This document shows positions 24,492 through 32,385 of a stretch of 64,000 bases of DNA, piece after piece (the first letter of the stretch is position 1; every line of letters begins with the position of its first letter). Under the pieces are notes generated by a model, which did no database searches, was not told where the DNA came from, and saw only the letters and a list, made by a program, of their open reading frames with translations. The stretch comes from Streptomyces xanthii. Lineage in GTDB: Bacteria; Actinomycetota; Actinomycetes; Streptomycetales; Streptomycetaceae. The stretch covers positions 1 to 64,000 of the forward strand of contig NZ_CP061281.1 of assembly GCF_014621695.1 (NCBI RefSeq), written 5' to 3'. A program made the translations under genes and the position numbers.

Positions 24492-25175
24492 GTGACCACC
24501 TTCGCTCTCGTCGGCGCCGGCCCCGGCTTGGGCCTGGCGGCCGCCCGCCGCTTCGGGAGAGCAGGCCATCGAGTGGCCCTCCTCTCGCGCAGCACCCGGC
24601 ACCAGGACAGCCTGGTGTACGAGCTGGCCAGGGAAGACATCGACGCCCGCGGCTTCACCGCCGACGTCCTCGACCCCGCCTCCCTCACCACAGCCCTGCA
24701 CGAGGCCGCGGACACCTTGGGGCCCGTCGAGATCCTGCAGTTCAGCCCCGTACCGCGGGGCGACTTCATGAAGCCCGTCCTGGACACCACCGCCGCCGAT
24801 CTGGACGACCCGCTCGCGTTCTCCGTCAAGGGACCGCTCACGTGCGTGAACGCGGTCCTGCCCGGCATGCGGGAGCTGGGGCGGGGCAGTCTGCTGTTCG
24901 TCAACGGCGGCAGCGCGGTACGCCCGAAGGCCAGCGTGGCCGGTACCTCGATCGCGTTCGCCGCCGAGAGCGCGTACGCGCAGATGCTCCACACCGCCCT
25001 CGCGCCGGAGAACATCCACGTCGCGCAGCTCATCGTGTCCGGGGCGATCAGCCCCGAATCCGCGGCCTCCAGCCCGGAGAAGCTGGCCGAGCTGCTGTAC
25101 GGCCTGCACACCGACCGCAAAGGTTTCCGCCACTACGCCGAGCCCATGCCCGACCCGCAGGACGGCACCCCATGA
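24492..25175 (+). CDS. atypical short-chain dehydrogenase family protein
   Basis: A 227-residue Rossmann-fold protein. TTFALVGAGPGLGLAAARRF is the NAD(P)-binding motif, and ADVLDPASLTTALHEAADTL and VEILQFSPVPRGDFMKPVLD follow the short-chain dehydrogenase order. The usual catalytic Tyr-x-x-x-Lys is not seen: at the expected place the protein has VAGTSIAFAAESAYAQMLHT. Catalysis by the standard mechanism is therefore doubtful, and it may be a nucleotide-binding or divergent reductase. GTG 24492 follows AGGAGAACC. The stop overlaps the next start (ATGA), so it is co-translated with the lipoprotein gene. Confidence 0.85.
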   Translation: MTTFALVGAGPGLGLAAARRFGRAGHRVALLSRSTRHQDSLVYELAREDIDARGFTADVLDPASLTTALHEAADTLGPVEILQFSPVPRGDFMKPVLDTTAADLDDPLAFSVKGPLTCVNAVLPGMRELGRGSLLFVNGGSAVRPKASVAGTSIAFAAESAYAQMLHTALAPENIHVAQLIVSGAISPESAASSPEKLAELLYGLHTDRKGFRHYAEPMPDPQDGTP

Positions 25176-25714
25176 GCACCTTCGCCCTCCGCCGCGCCCT
25201 GACCATCACCGTCACCGTCGGCGTGCTGGTCCTGGCCGCGACCGCCTGCTCCGACGACTCGTCCGCCGAGCAGACCCCCTCCACCACCTCCGCCGCGTCG
25301 TCCGCCCCCGGCTCCACACCGGCTTCGGCGTCGGCGAGCCCGACCGGATCAGACACGAGCACCCCGATGGACATCCGCGTCACCATCGACGGCCAAGAGG
25401 GCGAGGCGACCTTGAACGACAGCCCCGCCGCCCGCGATCTGGCCTCCCTGCTCCCGCTCACCCTGGACCTGGAGGACTTCCATGGGACCGAGCGGATCGC
25501 CGACCCGCCCAGGAAGCTGACCACCGAGAACGCGCCCGAACCGCAGGCGCCGAAGACCGGTGACCTCACCTACTACTCCCCCTGGGGCAACCTCGCCATC
25601 TTCTACAAGGACGGCCCCTCCGCCTCCTCCGACCTCCTGGTCCTCGGCCACATCGACGCCGACGCGGACCAGCTCGCCGGCGCCGACCGGATCACCCTCA
25701 AGGCCGCCTCCTGA
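25172..25714 (+). CDS. lipoprotein with cyclophilin-like fold
   Basis: A 180-residue exported lipoprotein. The signal ends in the lipobox LAATAC near residue 26, followed by a Ser/Thr/Ala-rich linker. The domain DIRVTIDGQEGEATLNDSPA, ARDLASLLPLTLDLEDFHGT, TGDLTYYSPWGNLAIFYKDG and SSDLLVLGHIDADADQL is the cyclophilin-like fold family found beside MFS transporters and cupins in actinomycetes. Members bind small ligands; prolyl-isomerase activity is not expected. It overlaps the SDR gene by 4 bp and is followed 44 bp later by an exporter. Confidence 0.85.
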   Translation: MSTFALRRALTITVTVGVLVLAATACSDDSSAEQTPSTTSAASSAPGSTPASASASPTGSDTSTPMDIRVTIDGQEGEATLNDSPAARDLASLLPLTLDLEDFHGTERIADPPRKLTTENAPEPQAPKTGDLTYYSPWGNLAIFYKDGPSASSDLLVLGHIDADADQLAGADRITLKAAS

Positions 25715-25758
25715 CCTCCCCCAGCACCGCCCCTCCTCGTACGGGAAGAAGTTTTCGC

Positions 25759-27015
25759 ATGCCCTCCGCCACCGGGCCCGCCCCCGGCAAGCTGCCCTTC
25801 GTCGTCTGGGTGCTCGCCGCCGGCACGTTCCTGATGGGCACCACCGAGTTCGTCATCGCCGGGCTGCTGCCCGAGATGGCCGCCGACCTGAACGTCAGCG
25901 TGTCCCACGCCGGCCTCCTGATCACCGCATTCGCCGTCGGGATGATCGTCGGCGGGCCCACGATGGCCATGGCCACCCTGCGCCTGCCCCAGCGCCACAC
26001 CCTCATCGGCGCCCTCGCCGTCTTCGCCCTCGGCCACGCCGTCGCCGCGCTCAGCACCTCCTTCACCATCGTGCTCACCGCCCGCGTGGTGACCGCCCTG
26101 GCCACCGGCGCGTTCTGGGCCGTCGGCTTCGTCATCGCCACCACTGCCGCCGGGCCCGCCCGGTCCACCCGGGCGGTCGGCGTCATGATGGGCGGCCTCA
26201 CGCTGGCCAATGTCGTCGGCGTGCCCATCGGCTCGTTCGTCGGCCACTACACCGGCTGGCGCGGCCCGTTCTGGGCACTCGCCGTCCTCGCCGCCCTGGC
26301 CGCCGCGTTCGTCGGCCGGTTCATCCCTCGTACCGAGCAGCGGGCCGACGTCTCGGTGCGCGCCGAGGTCCGGGCCCTGAAGCAGGGACGGCTGTGGCTG
26401 GCGCTCGCCGCCGCGGTACTGATCATGGGCGGGGTCCTGGCGACGTACACGTACATCACCCCGCTGCTGACCGACCGGGCGGGCATCCCGGCCGGTGCCG
26501 TACCGCTGGTGCTGATCGCCTTCGGTATCGGTGCGCTGGGCGGCACCGCGATCGGCGGTCGGCTCGGCGACCGCCGCCCGATGGTCACCACGATCACCGC
26601 GGCAACGGCCACGTCCCTCATCCTGCTGGCTCTCGTCCCCGCCTCGAACAGCCCGGTGGCCGCCGTGGTCCTGGTCTTCGGCATGGCCCTGGCGGGGTTC
26701 ACCGTCAACCCGGTCGTCACCTCCCTCGCCGTCCGCTTCGCCGGTGATGCCCCCACCCTCACCTCGGCGATGACCACCTCCGGCTACAACACCGGCATCG
26801 CCGCCGGTTCCCTCGTCGCCGGGCAGGCCCTGGACTCCTCGCTCGGTCTGACTGGACCGGCCCTGGTCGGCGCGATCTTCGCCGCGCTCACCCTGCTGCC
26901 GCTGATCGCCCTCGCACTGCGCGGCACCACCGGCCCTTCGCGGACCGTCGCACACCACACCGCTGACACGCACGAATCGCAGACCGTGGGCACCCCCGCA
27001 ACGACCGCGCACTGA
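25759..27015 (+). CDS. MFS transporter (DHA1-type exporter)
   Basis: A 418-residue membrane protein with 12 predicted helices. The first helix LPFVVWVLAAGTFLMGTTEF and VIAGLLPEMAADLNVSVSHA are the signature of the AraJ/Cmr group of drug or sugar exporters of the DHA1 family. The second half starts after a charged loop (QGRLWLALAAAVLIMGGVLA). Helix 11 holds the typical ALTSAMTTSGYNTGIAAG-like pattern. The substrate is unknown. It ends the HTH-regulated run, whose other genes handle reactive small molecules, so efflux of a toxic compound is a reasonable guess. Confidence 0.9.
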   Translation: MPSATGPAPGKLPFVVWVLAAGTFLMGTTEFVIAGLLPEMAADLNVSVSHAGLLITAFAVGMIVGGPTMAMATLRLPQRHTLIGALAVFALGHAVAALSTSFTIVLTARVVTALATGAFWAVGFVIATTAAGPARSTRAVGVMMGGLTLANVVGVPIGSFVGHYTGWRGPFWALAVLAALAAAFVGRFIPRTEQRADVSVRAEVRALKQGRLWLALAAAVLIMGGVLATYTYITPLLTDRAGIPAGAVPLVLIAFGIGALGGTAIGGRLGDRRPMVTTITAATATSLILLALVPASNSPVAAVVLVFGMALAGFTVNPVVTSLAVRFAGDAPTLTSAMTTSGYNTGIAAGSLVAGQALDSSLGLTGPALVGAIFAALTLLPLIALALRGTTGPSRTVAHHTADTHESQTVGTPATTAH

Positions 27016-27201
27016 ACTCCACTGCCGTACACATGCGTTGGGAGCCATCGTCATGAACCCCGTCCGGGACCTCCCCTCAGGCGACACCGGCCAGTGCTGT
27101 TCGGTCAGGAACAGGCAACCGCCTCAGATACCGGCGGCGCCGCTCGGGAGCAGTACGCGGAGCGAGCAGCGGAGGGACCGGGCGGATGCGAGGGTTACTC
27201 C

Positions 27202-27990
27202 ATGAACGACTCACGCTCGCGCACCTCCCGCTCTTTCGATGAACTCGTCGCGGAAGCCGAAGAGGCCCCTGTTGAGGGCTGGGACTTCTCCTGGCTGGAC
27301 GGGCGGGCCACCGAGCAGCGCCCCTCATGGGGATATCAGCGGTTGATGAGCCAGCGCCTGGGCCGCGCCCGGGCCGCGCTCGACATCCAGACGGGCGGCG
27401 GCGAGGTCCTTGCGGGCGCGGAGAACCTGCCGCCGACGATGGTCGCGACCGAGTCGTGGCCGCCGAACGTAGACACGGCGACCCGCCTGCTGCACCCGCG
27501 CGGCGCGGTCGTGGTCGCCGACGCGGACGAACCGCCGCTGCCGTTCGCCGACGCGGCCTTCGACCTGGTGACCAGCCGCCATCCGGTGACCGTGTGGTGG
27601 GACGAGATCGCCCGCGTTCTTGAGCCGGGTGGCACGTACCTGTCCCAACAGGTAGGTCACTCAAGCGTGTTCGAAGTCGTTGAGTTCTTCCTCGGCCCGC
27701 AACCCGAGGAGAACCGCCGCGCACGCCACCCCGACGACGCACGGCGCGACGCCGAGACGGCGGGACTGGAGATCGTGGACCTGCGCTTCGAGCGGCTTCG
27801 CACCGAGTTCTACGACGTCGGCGCGGTGATCTACTTCCTGCGCAAGGTGATCTGGATGGTTCCCGGTTTCACCGTCGACGCCTACCATGACCGCTTGCGC
27901 GAGCTGCACGAACTCATCACGACGGAAGGTCCATTCCTCGCGCACACGACGCGCTTTCTGATAGAAGCACGCAAACCCTCAAACAGGTGA
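27202..27990 (+). CDS. class I SAM-dependent methyltransferase
   Basis: A 262-residue cytoplasmic enzyme. Motif I is AALDIQTGGGEVLAGAENLP, with a Gly-rich loop lacking one of the usual residues. The acidic strand VVVADADEPPLPFADAAFDL and the post-motif WWDEIARVLEPGGTYLSQQV match methyltransferase type 11. The C-terminal half (FDVGAVIYFLRKVIWMVPGF-like region and AHTTRFLIEARKP) is typical of a small actinomycete subgroup. The substrate is unknown. ATG 27202 is chosen over upstream codons because of homologous length. It lies 186 bp after the exporter. Confidence 0.85.
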   Translation: MNDSRSRTSRSFDELVAEAEEAPVEGWDFSWLDGRATEQRPSWGYQRLMSQRLGRARAALDIQTGGGEVLAGAENLPPTMVATESWPPNVDTATRLLHPRGAVVVADADEPPLPFADAAFDLVTSRHPVTVWWDEIARVLEPGGTYLSQQVGHSSVFEVVEFFLGPQPEENRRARHPDDARRDAETAGLEIVDLRFERLRTEFYDVGAVIYFLRKVIWMVPGFTVDAYHDRLRELHELITTEGPFLAHTTRFLIEARKPSNR

Positions 27991-28142
27991 CATGCGCGGA
28001 TCTGCGGCCTGGGCCGCCGGAGTCGGTCCGGCCAACAGCCTGGGCATGACGATCCGCTTCAACTCCCACCCTCACGACCCGAGCAGGACGGGGTCGGACA
28101 AGCGGGTGGCAGGTGACGTGACTGCGTCAATAGAGTGACCGG

Positions 28143-28508
28143 ATGGGACTCTTCAAGCGGAACAAGGCGACGTCCGGCGTGCTGCTCGTGTCCGACAGAG
28201 GCATCCGGCAGGTAAGGACCTCGTCGTTCGGGATGGAGCTCGTGCAGGAGGTCGCCCGCCTTCTCGGTTCGGAGCACATACGGTCCACCAAACTCGGCGA
28301 GGAGCTCACCCTCTGGTACGCCGAGGACGGCCCGGGCCAGGCGCGCTCCGGCCCGCCCAACCCCGTGGCCAGCCGGCTCGCGGCCGATCACGGCGCGGCG
28401 CCCGTCACCGGTCCCGCCGTCGTCACCGGTCCGCTGCTGTACGGCAGCCCGTACCCGCTGGGCGCCGAGGAGATCACACAGGTCTCGGGGCACCTGAACG
28501 GCGCATAG
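28143..28508 (+). CDS. hypothetical protein
   Basis: A 121-residue protein (MGLFKRNKATSGVLLVSDRG). The first 65 residues form a compact alpha/beta segment (VRTSSFGMELVQEVARLLGS); the rest is Ala, Gly and Pro rich (AADHGAAPVTGPAVVTGPLL). No family recognised, but a clear coding pattern and an intact frame. It ends 12 bp before the convergent gene at 28521. Confidence 0.65.
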   Translation: MGLFKRNKATSGVLLVSDRGIRQVRTSSFGMELVQEVARLLGSEHIRSTKLGEELTLWYAEDGPGQARSGPPNPVASRLAADHGAAPVTGPAVVTGPLLYGSPYPLGAEEITQVSGHLNGA

Positions 28509-28520
28509 CCGCGGCTCAGT

Positions 28521-30332
28521 TCAGCCGGCCATGGCCGCCACGATGCGGGGCAGGAGTACGGCGTTGGCGCTGCCGAGCGACACCCTGACCGGCTGCTGCC
28601 TGCCCCGCTCGTGGATCGACACCAGTCCGTTCCCGACCTCGATGTCCGCGAGTGAGCCCCAAGCGGCATCCATGACGCCGCGCAGTGTGAGCCCGTCGCG
28701 GTGCACGCGCATCTCGCCGATGGTGAACGACCCGCCGCGCCGGATCAGGTCGAGACGCTCCGCGAGCAACCGGGGCTCCAGGACTCGCTGCGCGAACTCG
28801 ACCAGGGCCAGCCATCCTTCGGGGGCCTCTGCCCTCTTGCCGCCCTTGCTCCAGGTCAGGTTTCCCAGACTCGCCGGTGAGTCCCCGTATCTGCCCACGC
28901 CGTATGTGTACGTATTGGTGTACGTGGAGGGAATCAGGAAGCCCAGGTGTTTGGTCCGCGAGACGGGATACCGGACCCACTCGATCTCCTCCCAGGCCAG
29001 TGAGTCACGGCCGTACGTGATCCGCTGGCTGTCGGCGACCACGTGCGTCGTCCAGCCGACCAGGCTGTCCACGAAGGGGCGTTCGGGGGCCTCCGGGCGC
29101 GGGGGTGCGGATCGCGGAGGCGCCGTGCGCGGGGATGTCGTACTTGGGGATGTCGTACTTGGGGATGCCGTGCGACGGCCGTTCGCCCCGGCATAGGCCC
29201 TCAGCCATGCCGGCACCCCGGCCCGCGGGTAGGCGGCGAGATCGTTGCGGTAGTGCGTGGGGGCGAGCAACTGCCCCTCGGGGAGCCGCTCGTCACCGTA
29301 GTCGTACTGGGTGGAGACCTGGGCCTGGCCGCCGGGCCCCTTGGTGACGGAGATCATCAAGCGCAGCCACGGTCCGGCGGGCATGGCGGCCGCGAGGTGG
29401 CGCTGGCGGCGTACGAGGACGGCTATCTGCTCCGGCACCCGTGCCTCCAGGGGCTGTTCGTGCTGCCAGAAGCACAGGTCGGCCGTCTCGGCGGAGACGG
29501 CGCAGGAGAATACCGCCACCATGCGTTCCCACTGCTGTGGTCCGCACAGCGCCAGTTGGCGGGCGATCTCGTCGGTCAGCGCGGTCACGCGGGCCGTCGT
29601 CATCTCCTCGGGCGGGGTACCGACGACGGTGAAGTCGGTGATCGCGCCCGGCTGCCCGGACCGGGCGTCGAGGCGCTCGAACTCCGCCTTGAGGTCGTTC
29701 ATGAACGCCTCTTCAGCGGGCGGACGTCGTACGAAGGCCTCCTCCGCGGTGAACAATGCGTGGGCCTGTCCGGGCGGAATGGCGGAGGTGACCTCCTTGA
29801 TGCGCCCCGTGTCGCCGACCATGAACACCGAACGGCCGACGGGCATGTCGAGGAAGGCCATGGGATCGCTGTCGTCGACGTCGACGGGCGCGTAGACGCT
29901 CCAGCCCGCGGCGAACCGATCCGCCGCCAGGCCCTGGACCGGGTAGTCCAGGCCTCCGGTGGCGATGTGCTCCTGGACCAGGGTGATGGCGCGCCGTTCG
30001 TCGATGCGTCCGACGGCACCTGGCTGCGGGGCCCTGCCCAGCGGATGGTTCGGGTCCGCCCCGTCCGGGCCCGGGTAGTGGTGGGTGAGCTCGAACCACA
30101 GGCGCATCTCGTCGGCGGTCACCGCGTCGGTCCCGGGGCTCACTGCGTCCCACGTGCCTCCGAGGTCGCGGGCGTAGAGCCCGACGGCCTCCCCCTCGGA
30201 GACGGTCACATAGTCGCAGCCATGGAGATCACCGTACGCGGCGACCATGGTGAGCGATGGCGCGGCGGGGCGCTCCTCGCGCGCGACCTCCCTGCCGTAC
30301 ACGCCCATCGCGGCCAGCACATATCGGGGCAC
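28521..30332 (-). CDS. large hypothetical protein with repeat linker
   Basis: A 603-residue protein. GTG 30332 is chosen because GAGGGAG stands seven bases upstream and the sequence before it is not coding-like. The first 400 residues are alpha/beta and acidic (GGTWDAVSPGTDAVTADEMR, VQEHIATGGLDYPVQGLAAD, VTSAIPPGQAHALFTAEEAF). A low-complexity linker made of repeated Ser-Thr-Thr-Ser-Pro units and Pro/Arg stretches follows near residue 395-425. A C-terminal domain of about 180 residues comes next (FVDSLVGWTTHVVADSQRIT, ITYGRDSLAWEEIEWVRYPV, GLTLRGVMDAAWGSLADIEV). I do not recognise either domain. No signal peptide, so likely cytoplasmic. Confidence 0.7.
   Translation of the reverse strand: MPRYVLAAMGVYGREVAREERPAAPSLTMVAAYGDLHGCDYVTVSEGEAVGLYARDLGGTWDAVSPGTDAVTADEMRLWFELTHHYPGPDGADPNHPLGRAPQPGAVGRIDERRAITLVQEHIATGGLDYPVQGLAADRFAAGWSVYAPVDVDDSDPMAFLDMPVGRSVFMVGDTGRIKEVTSAIPPGQAHALFTAEEAFVRRPPAEEAFMNDLKAEFERLDARSGQPGAITDFTVVGTPPEEMTTARVTALTDEIARQLALCGPQQWERMVAVFSCAVSAETADLCFWQHEQPLEARVPEQIAVLVRRQRHLAAAMPAGPWLRLMISVTKGPGGQAQVSTQYDYGDERLPEGQLLAPTHYRNDLAAYPRAGVPAWLRAYAGANGRRTASPSTTSPSTTSPRTAPPRSAPPRPEAPERPFVDSLVGWTTHVVADSQRITYGRDSLAWEEIEWVRYPVSRTKHLGFLIPSTYTNTYTYGVGRYGDSPASLGNLTWSKGGKRAEAPEGWLALVEFAQRVLEPRLLAERLDLIRRGGSFTIGEMRVHRDGLTLRGVMDAAWGSLADIEVGNGLVSIHERGRQQPVRVSLGSANAVLLPRIVAAMAG
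29131..29175. repeat. 15-bp tandem repeat, three units
   Basis: GGGGATGTCGTACTT occurs twice exactly (29131-29145, 29146-29160) and once in degenerate form (29161-29175). It encodes the Ser-Thr-Thr-Ser-Pro linker units of the minus-strand protein at 28521-30332. Confidence 0.8.
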
Positions 30333-30755
30333 CAGCACCACTCCCTCGCAGAGACCGGCCCCGACCGTAGCCCACAGCAACCATCTTGGCGAAGAGGGGA
30401 GTTGGGTTACCCGACCGCACGGATCTGACGGCCTGGGCCCGGTGTCGCGACGCATCCCGGTACGCACAACTTTGCTCCGCCCGCATGTTCCCTGACGTAG
30501 GTCCCTACCAGACCTGGACCATGGCCACGCTCCCCGAGACTCCGACCGCGCTGCGCCAGAACGCGGGCAGTCGCCTGTGCCTGGTGGCCCGCAGCGGTCA
30601 GCCGACGATGTAGCCGTGCCTGGCAGGTGACCAGGCCGCCCTGTGGACCGTCCATGACCTCGGCCCCAGCACCACGGGATACCAGATCGTCGCCTCATGG
30701 GCCTGTACAGGTGCGTCGGGTGGATGACGGGCCCGACGCACCGGGCGGCTTTCCG
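30333..30755. other. intergenic region with possible coding remnants
   Basis: Plus-strand codons near 30490-30612 read VGPYQTWTMATLPETPTALR and stop at 30613. A following frame reads ALWTVHDLGPSTTGYQIVAS. Both look protein-like and may be pieces of one lost gene. No intact gene is supported. Confidence 0.3.
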
Positions 30756-31163
30756 TTACTTGCGGCTGAGGGTTTGGGCGTCCCCGTTGTCAGGATCTCC
30801 CACGCTGCGCCGCATCGTCGGATGCTCCTTCGAGCCGCCGAATTCCCACGGGTTGCCATCGCAGACCGTGGTCCACAACTGCTCCGCTTCCTTTTCGTCG
30901 GGATACACACCCCACTCGCCGGTGCCGCTGCACTCCGACACCTTGTCGCCGTCGTTGTTGAACTCGGCGAGGTCGGTGACGACGACGGTGCCATCGTCCT
31001 TGAAGAGCACGGTCCCGGTATCGCCCTCGGTCCAGGTGCCTACGATGTCGGCCCGCGTCAGCGTCTGCTGCTGCCACATGCACCCCGTGGCCGTCGCCAA
31101 CACCGCGACCGCCAAGACCACCCCACGCAACCCCGCAGCGACTCGCCCTCGCTCATCGGGCAT
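30756..31163 (-). CDS. small lipoprotein
   Basis: A 135-residue exported lipoprotein. The signal sequence VVLAVAVLATATGC carries a lipobox cysteine at about residue 28. The mature part DIVGTWTEGDTGTVLFKDDG, TVVVTDLAEFNNDGDKVSEC and GEWGVYPDEKEAEQLWTTVC resembles the small beta-barrel, lipocalin-like secreted proteins common in Streptomyces. Two cysteines may form a disulfide. Function unknown. The perfect palindrome at 31236-31253 lies about 75 bp upstream of its start. Confidence 0.75.
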   Translation of the reverse strand: MPDERGRVAAGLRGVVLAVAVLATATGCMWQQQTLTRADIVGTWTEGDTGTVLFKDDGTVVVTDLAEFNNDGDKVSECSGTGEWGVYPDEKEAEQLWTTVCDGNPWEFGGSKEHPTMRRSVGDPDNGDAQTLSRK

Positions 31164-31235
31164 GGCTCCCCCTTGCGTACGTCAAACGCTGGTTGCTTCG
31201 CGCACCAGACCGGCAAGCGCTCACGCTGCCACGAA

Positions 31236-31253
31236 AGTTGAACATGTTCAACT
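31236..31253. promoter_or_regulatory. 18-bp perfect palindrome
   Basis: AGTTGAACATGTTCAACT is perfectly symmetric and of the size bound by TetR or MarR dimers. It is followed by a second small inverted repeat, GTCAG-TATT-CTGAC (31257-31270). The nearest gene starts are the lipoprotein (31163, minus) and iclR (31541, plus). No TetR gene is adjacent. Confidence 0.6.
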
Positions 31254-31501
31254 CTGGTCAGTATTCTGACAGCCCCGCTCCCCACCGCAATGAGCACCCG
31301 GTCGGCACCCGCCGAATCCCCCTCCGCCGGTCGCCGTGCACCAGAGCCGGATCAGCGACAACGACTCCCTGATGGCGGGTAGCCAGTGGAAGCCGAGTCC
31401 GCCCAGCGCGACCGCCGAGATCATGACCGGTCCCGTGCAATGCTCATCGCCGGTCGTAGTGGTCCAGGGGCGACGCCCTCCCCCGTGATCGCGATATGGT
31501 G

Positions 31502-31517
31502 ATGCAGAGTGTGCAAG
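31502..31517. promoter_or_regulatory. putative IclR operator upstream of iclR
   Basis: ATGCAGAGTGTGCAAG matches the motif at 34723-34738 in 13 of 16 positions, including both TGCA half-sites. It lies 24 bp upstream of the iclR start, where autoregulation would act. Confidence 0.5.
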
Positions 31518-31540
31518 TCGCATGCAGACAGAGGAGCGGC

Positions 31541-32335
31541 ATGGTTACTCGGGCGACCGACGCGGGGACGAACCAGAGTGTGGAACGAGCCGTATCGGTG
31601 CTGCGCGCGCTGGATTCGGGGCGGGCCGAGCTGCGAGTGTCCGACGTCGCCGAACTGACCGGGCTCGGTTCCTCCACGGCGTCGCGGCTGCTGTCCACCC
31701 TGGAGCGGCTCGACATGGTCGAGCGGGACCCGGTGAGCAGTCTGTACCGGCTGAGCCTGGGCACGCTGCCGCTCGCCGCGACCGCCGTCAACCGGCATCC
31801 CGTCCACCGCGCGGCGCGCATGGTGCTGCAGGAACTGGCGGCGCGGACCGGGCTCGGCGCGAATGTCGCTGTGCGCCGCGGGGACGTGCTGATGTTCCTG
31901 TGCAACTTCGAGGGGACGCGCGCCCCGAAGTCGTACACGCAGGCCGGGCACACGGCGCCGCTGCACGCGACCGGTATCGGCAAGTGCCTGCTGTCCGGGC
32001 TGTCCCCCAAGGAGCGGCGCAGGCTGCTGGTGGAACCGCTCGAGGCGCACACGGAGTTCACCACCGTCAGCCACGATCTGCTCGACGAGGAGCTCGCGGC
32101 CGTGCGCCGGAGCGGGTACGCCGTTGAGGCCGAGGAGCGGGCGCTGGGCCGGGCCTCGCTGGCGGCGCCGGTGCGTGACGCGTCGGGCGAGGTGGTCGCC
32201 GCGGTCTCGCTGTGGGGGCCGACCTCCGTGCTCGGCGGGCAGGATGCGCAGGGGGTTCCCGAGGCGCGGACGGCTCTGGCGCGCGAGGTGATCGAGGCGG
32301 CGGACGCCGTCAGTCAGGCGCTGGGCGCCGTGTGA
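31541..32335 (+). CDS. IclR-family transcriptional regulator
   Basis: A 264-residue regulator. ATG 31541 follows GAGGAGCGGC. The winged HTH is ELRVSDVAELTGLGSSTASR then LLSTLERLDMVERDPVSSLY. The effector domain follows: LQELAARTGLGANVAVRRGD, GHTAPLHATGIGKCLLSGLS and YAVEAEERALGRASLAAPVR, the usual IclR landmarks. IclR proteins usually control degradation of sugars or aromatic acids. It converges with the FAD oxidoreductase gene across a strong terminator and shares an operator-like motif with that gene's promoter, so the oxidoreductase and the divergent transporter are its likely targets. Confidence 0.9.
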   Translation: MVTRATDAGTNQSVERAVSVLRALDSGRAELRVSDVAELTGLGSSTASRLLSTLERLDMVERDPVSSLYRLSLGTLPLAATAVNRHPVHRAARMVLQELAARTGLGANVAVRRGDVLMFLCNFEGTRAPKSYTQAGHTAPLHATGIGKCLLSGLSPKERRRLLVEPLEAHTEFTTVSHDLLDEELAAVRRSGYAVEAEERALGRASLAAPVRDASGEVVAAVSLWGPTSVLGGQDAQGVPEARTALAREVIEAADAVSQALGAV

Positions 32336-32337
32336 GA

Positions 32338-32381
32338 ACGGCCCCGGCCGGCCCCTCAGCGGAAGGGCCGGCCGGGGCCGT
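32338..32381. terminator. bidirectional terminator
   Basis: A perfect 17-bp stem (32338-32354 with 32365-32381) and a 10-nt loop fills the 50-bp gap between the convergent iclR and FAD-oxidoreductase stop codons. Confidence 0.85.
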
Positions 32382-32385
32382 GTGC

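Larger units (their letters stand above)
31164..31540. other. intergenic region with two regulatory-looking sites
   Basis: It contains the 18-bp palindrome at 31236-31253 and the IclR-type motif at 31502-31517. A minus-strand stretch near 31440-31360 reads TGPVMISAVALGGLGFHWLP, which may be a piece of a lost membrane protein. No intact gene is seen. Confidence 0.4.

Noticed and set aside
25603..27087. Minus-strand open frame of about 490 codons opposite the MFS exporter.
   Set aside because: Low-complexity Gly/Asp/Arg composition typical of an antisense shadow; the exporter has clear membrane helices.
29131..29175. Possible CRISPR-like repeat.
   Set aside because: The units are only 15 bp, contiguous and without spacers, and they encode a protein linker.
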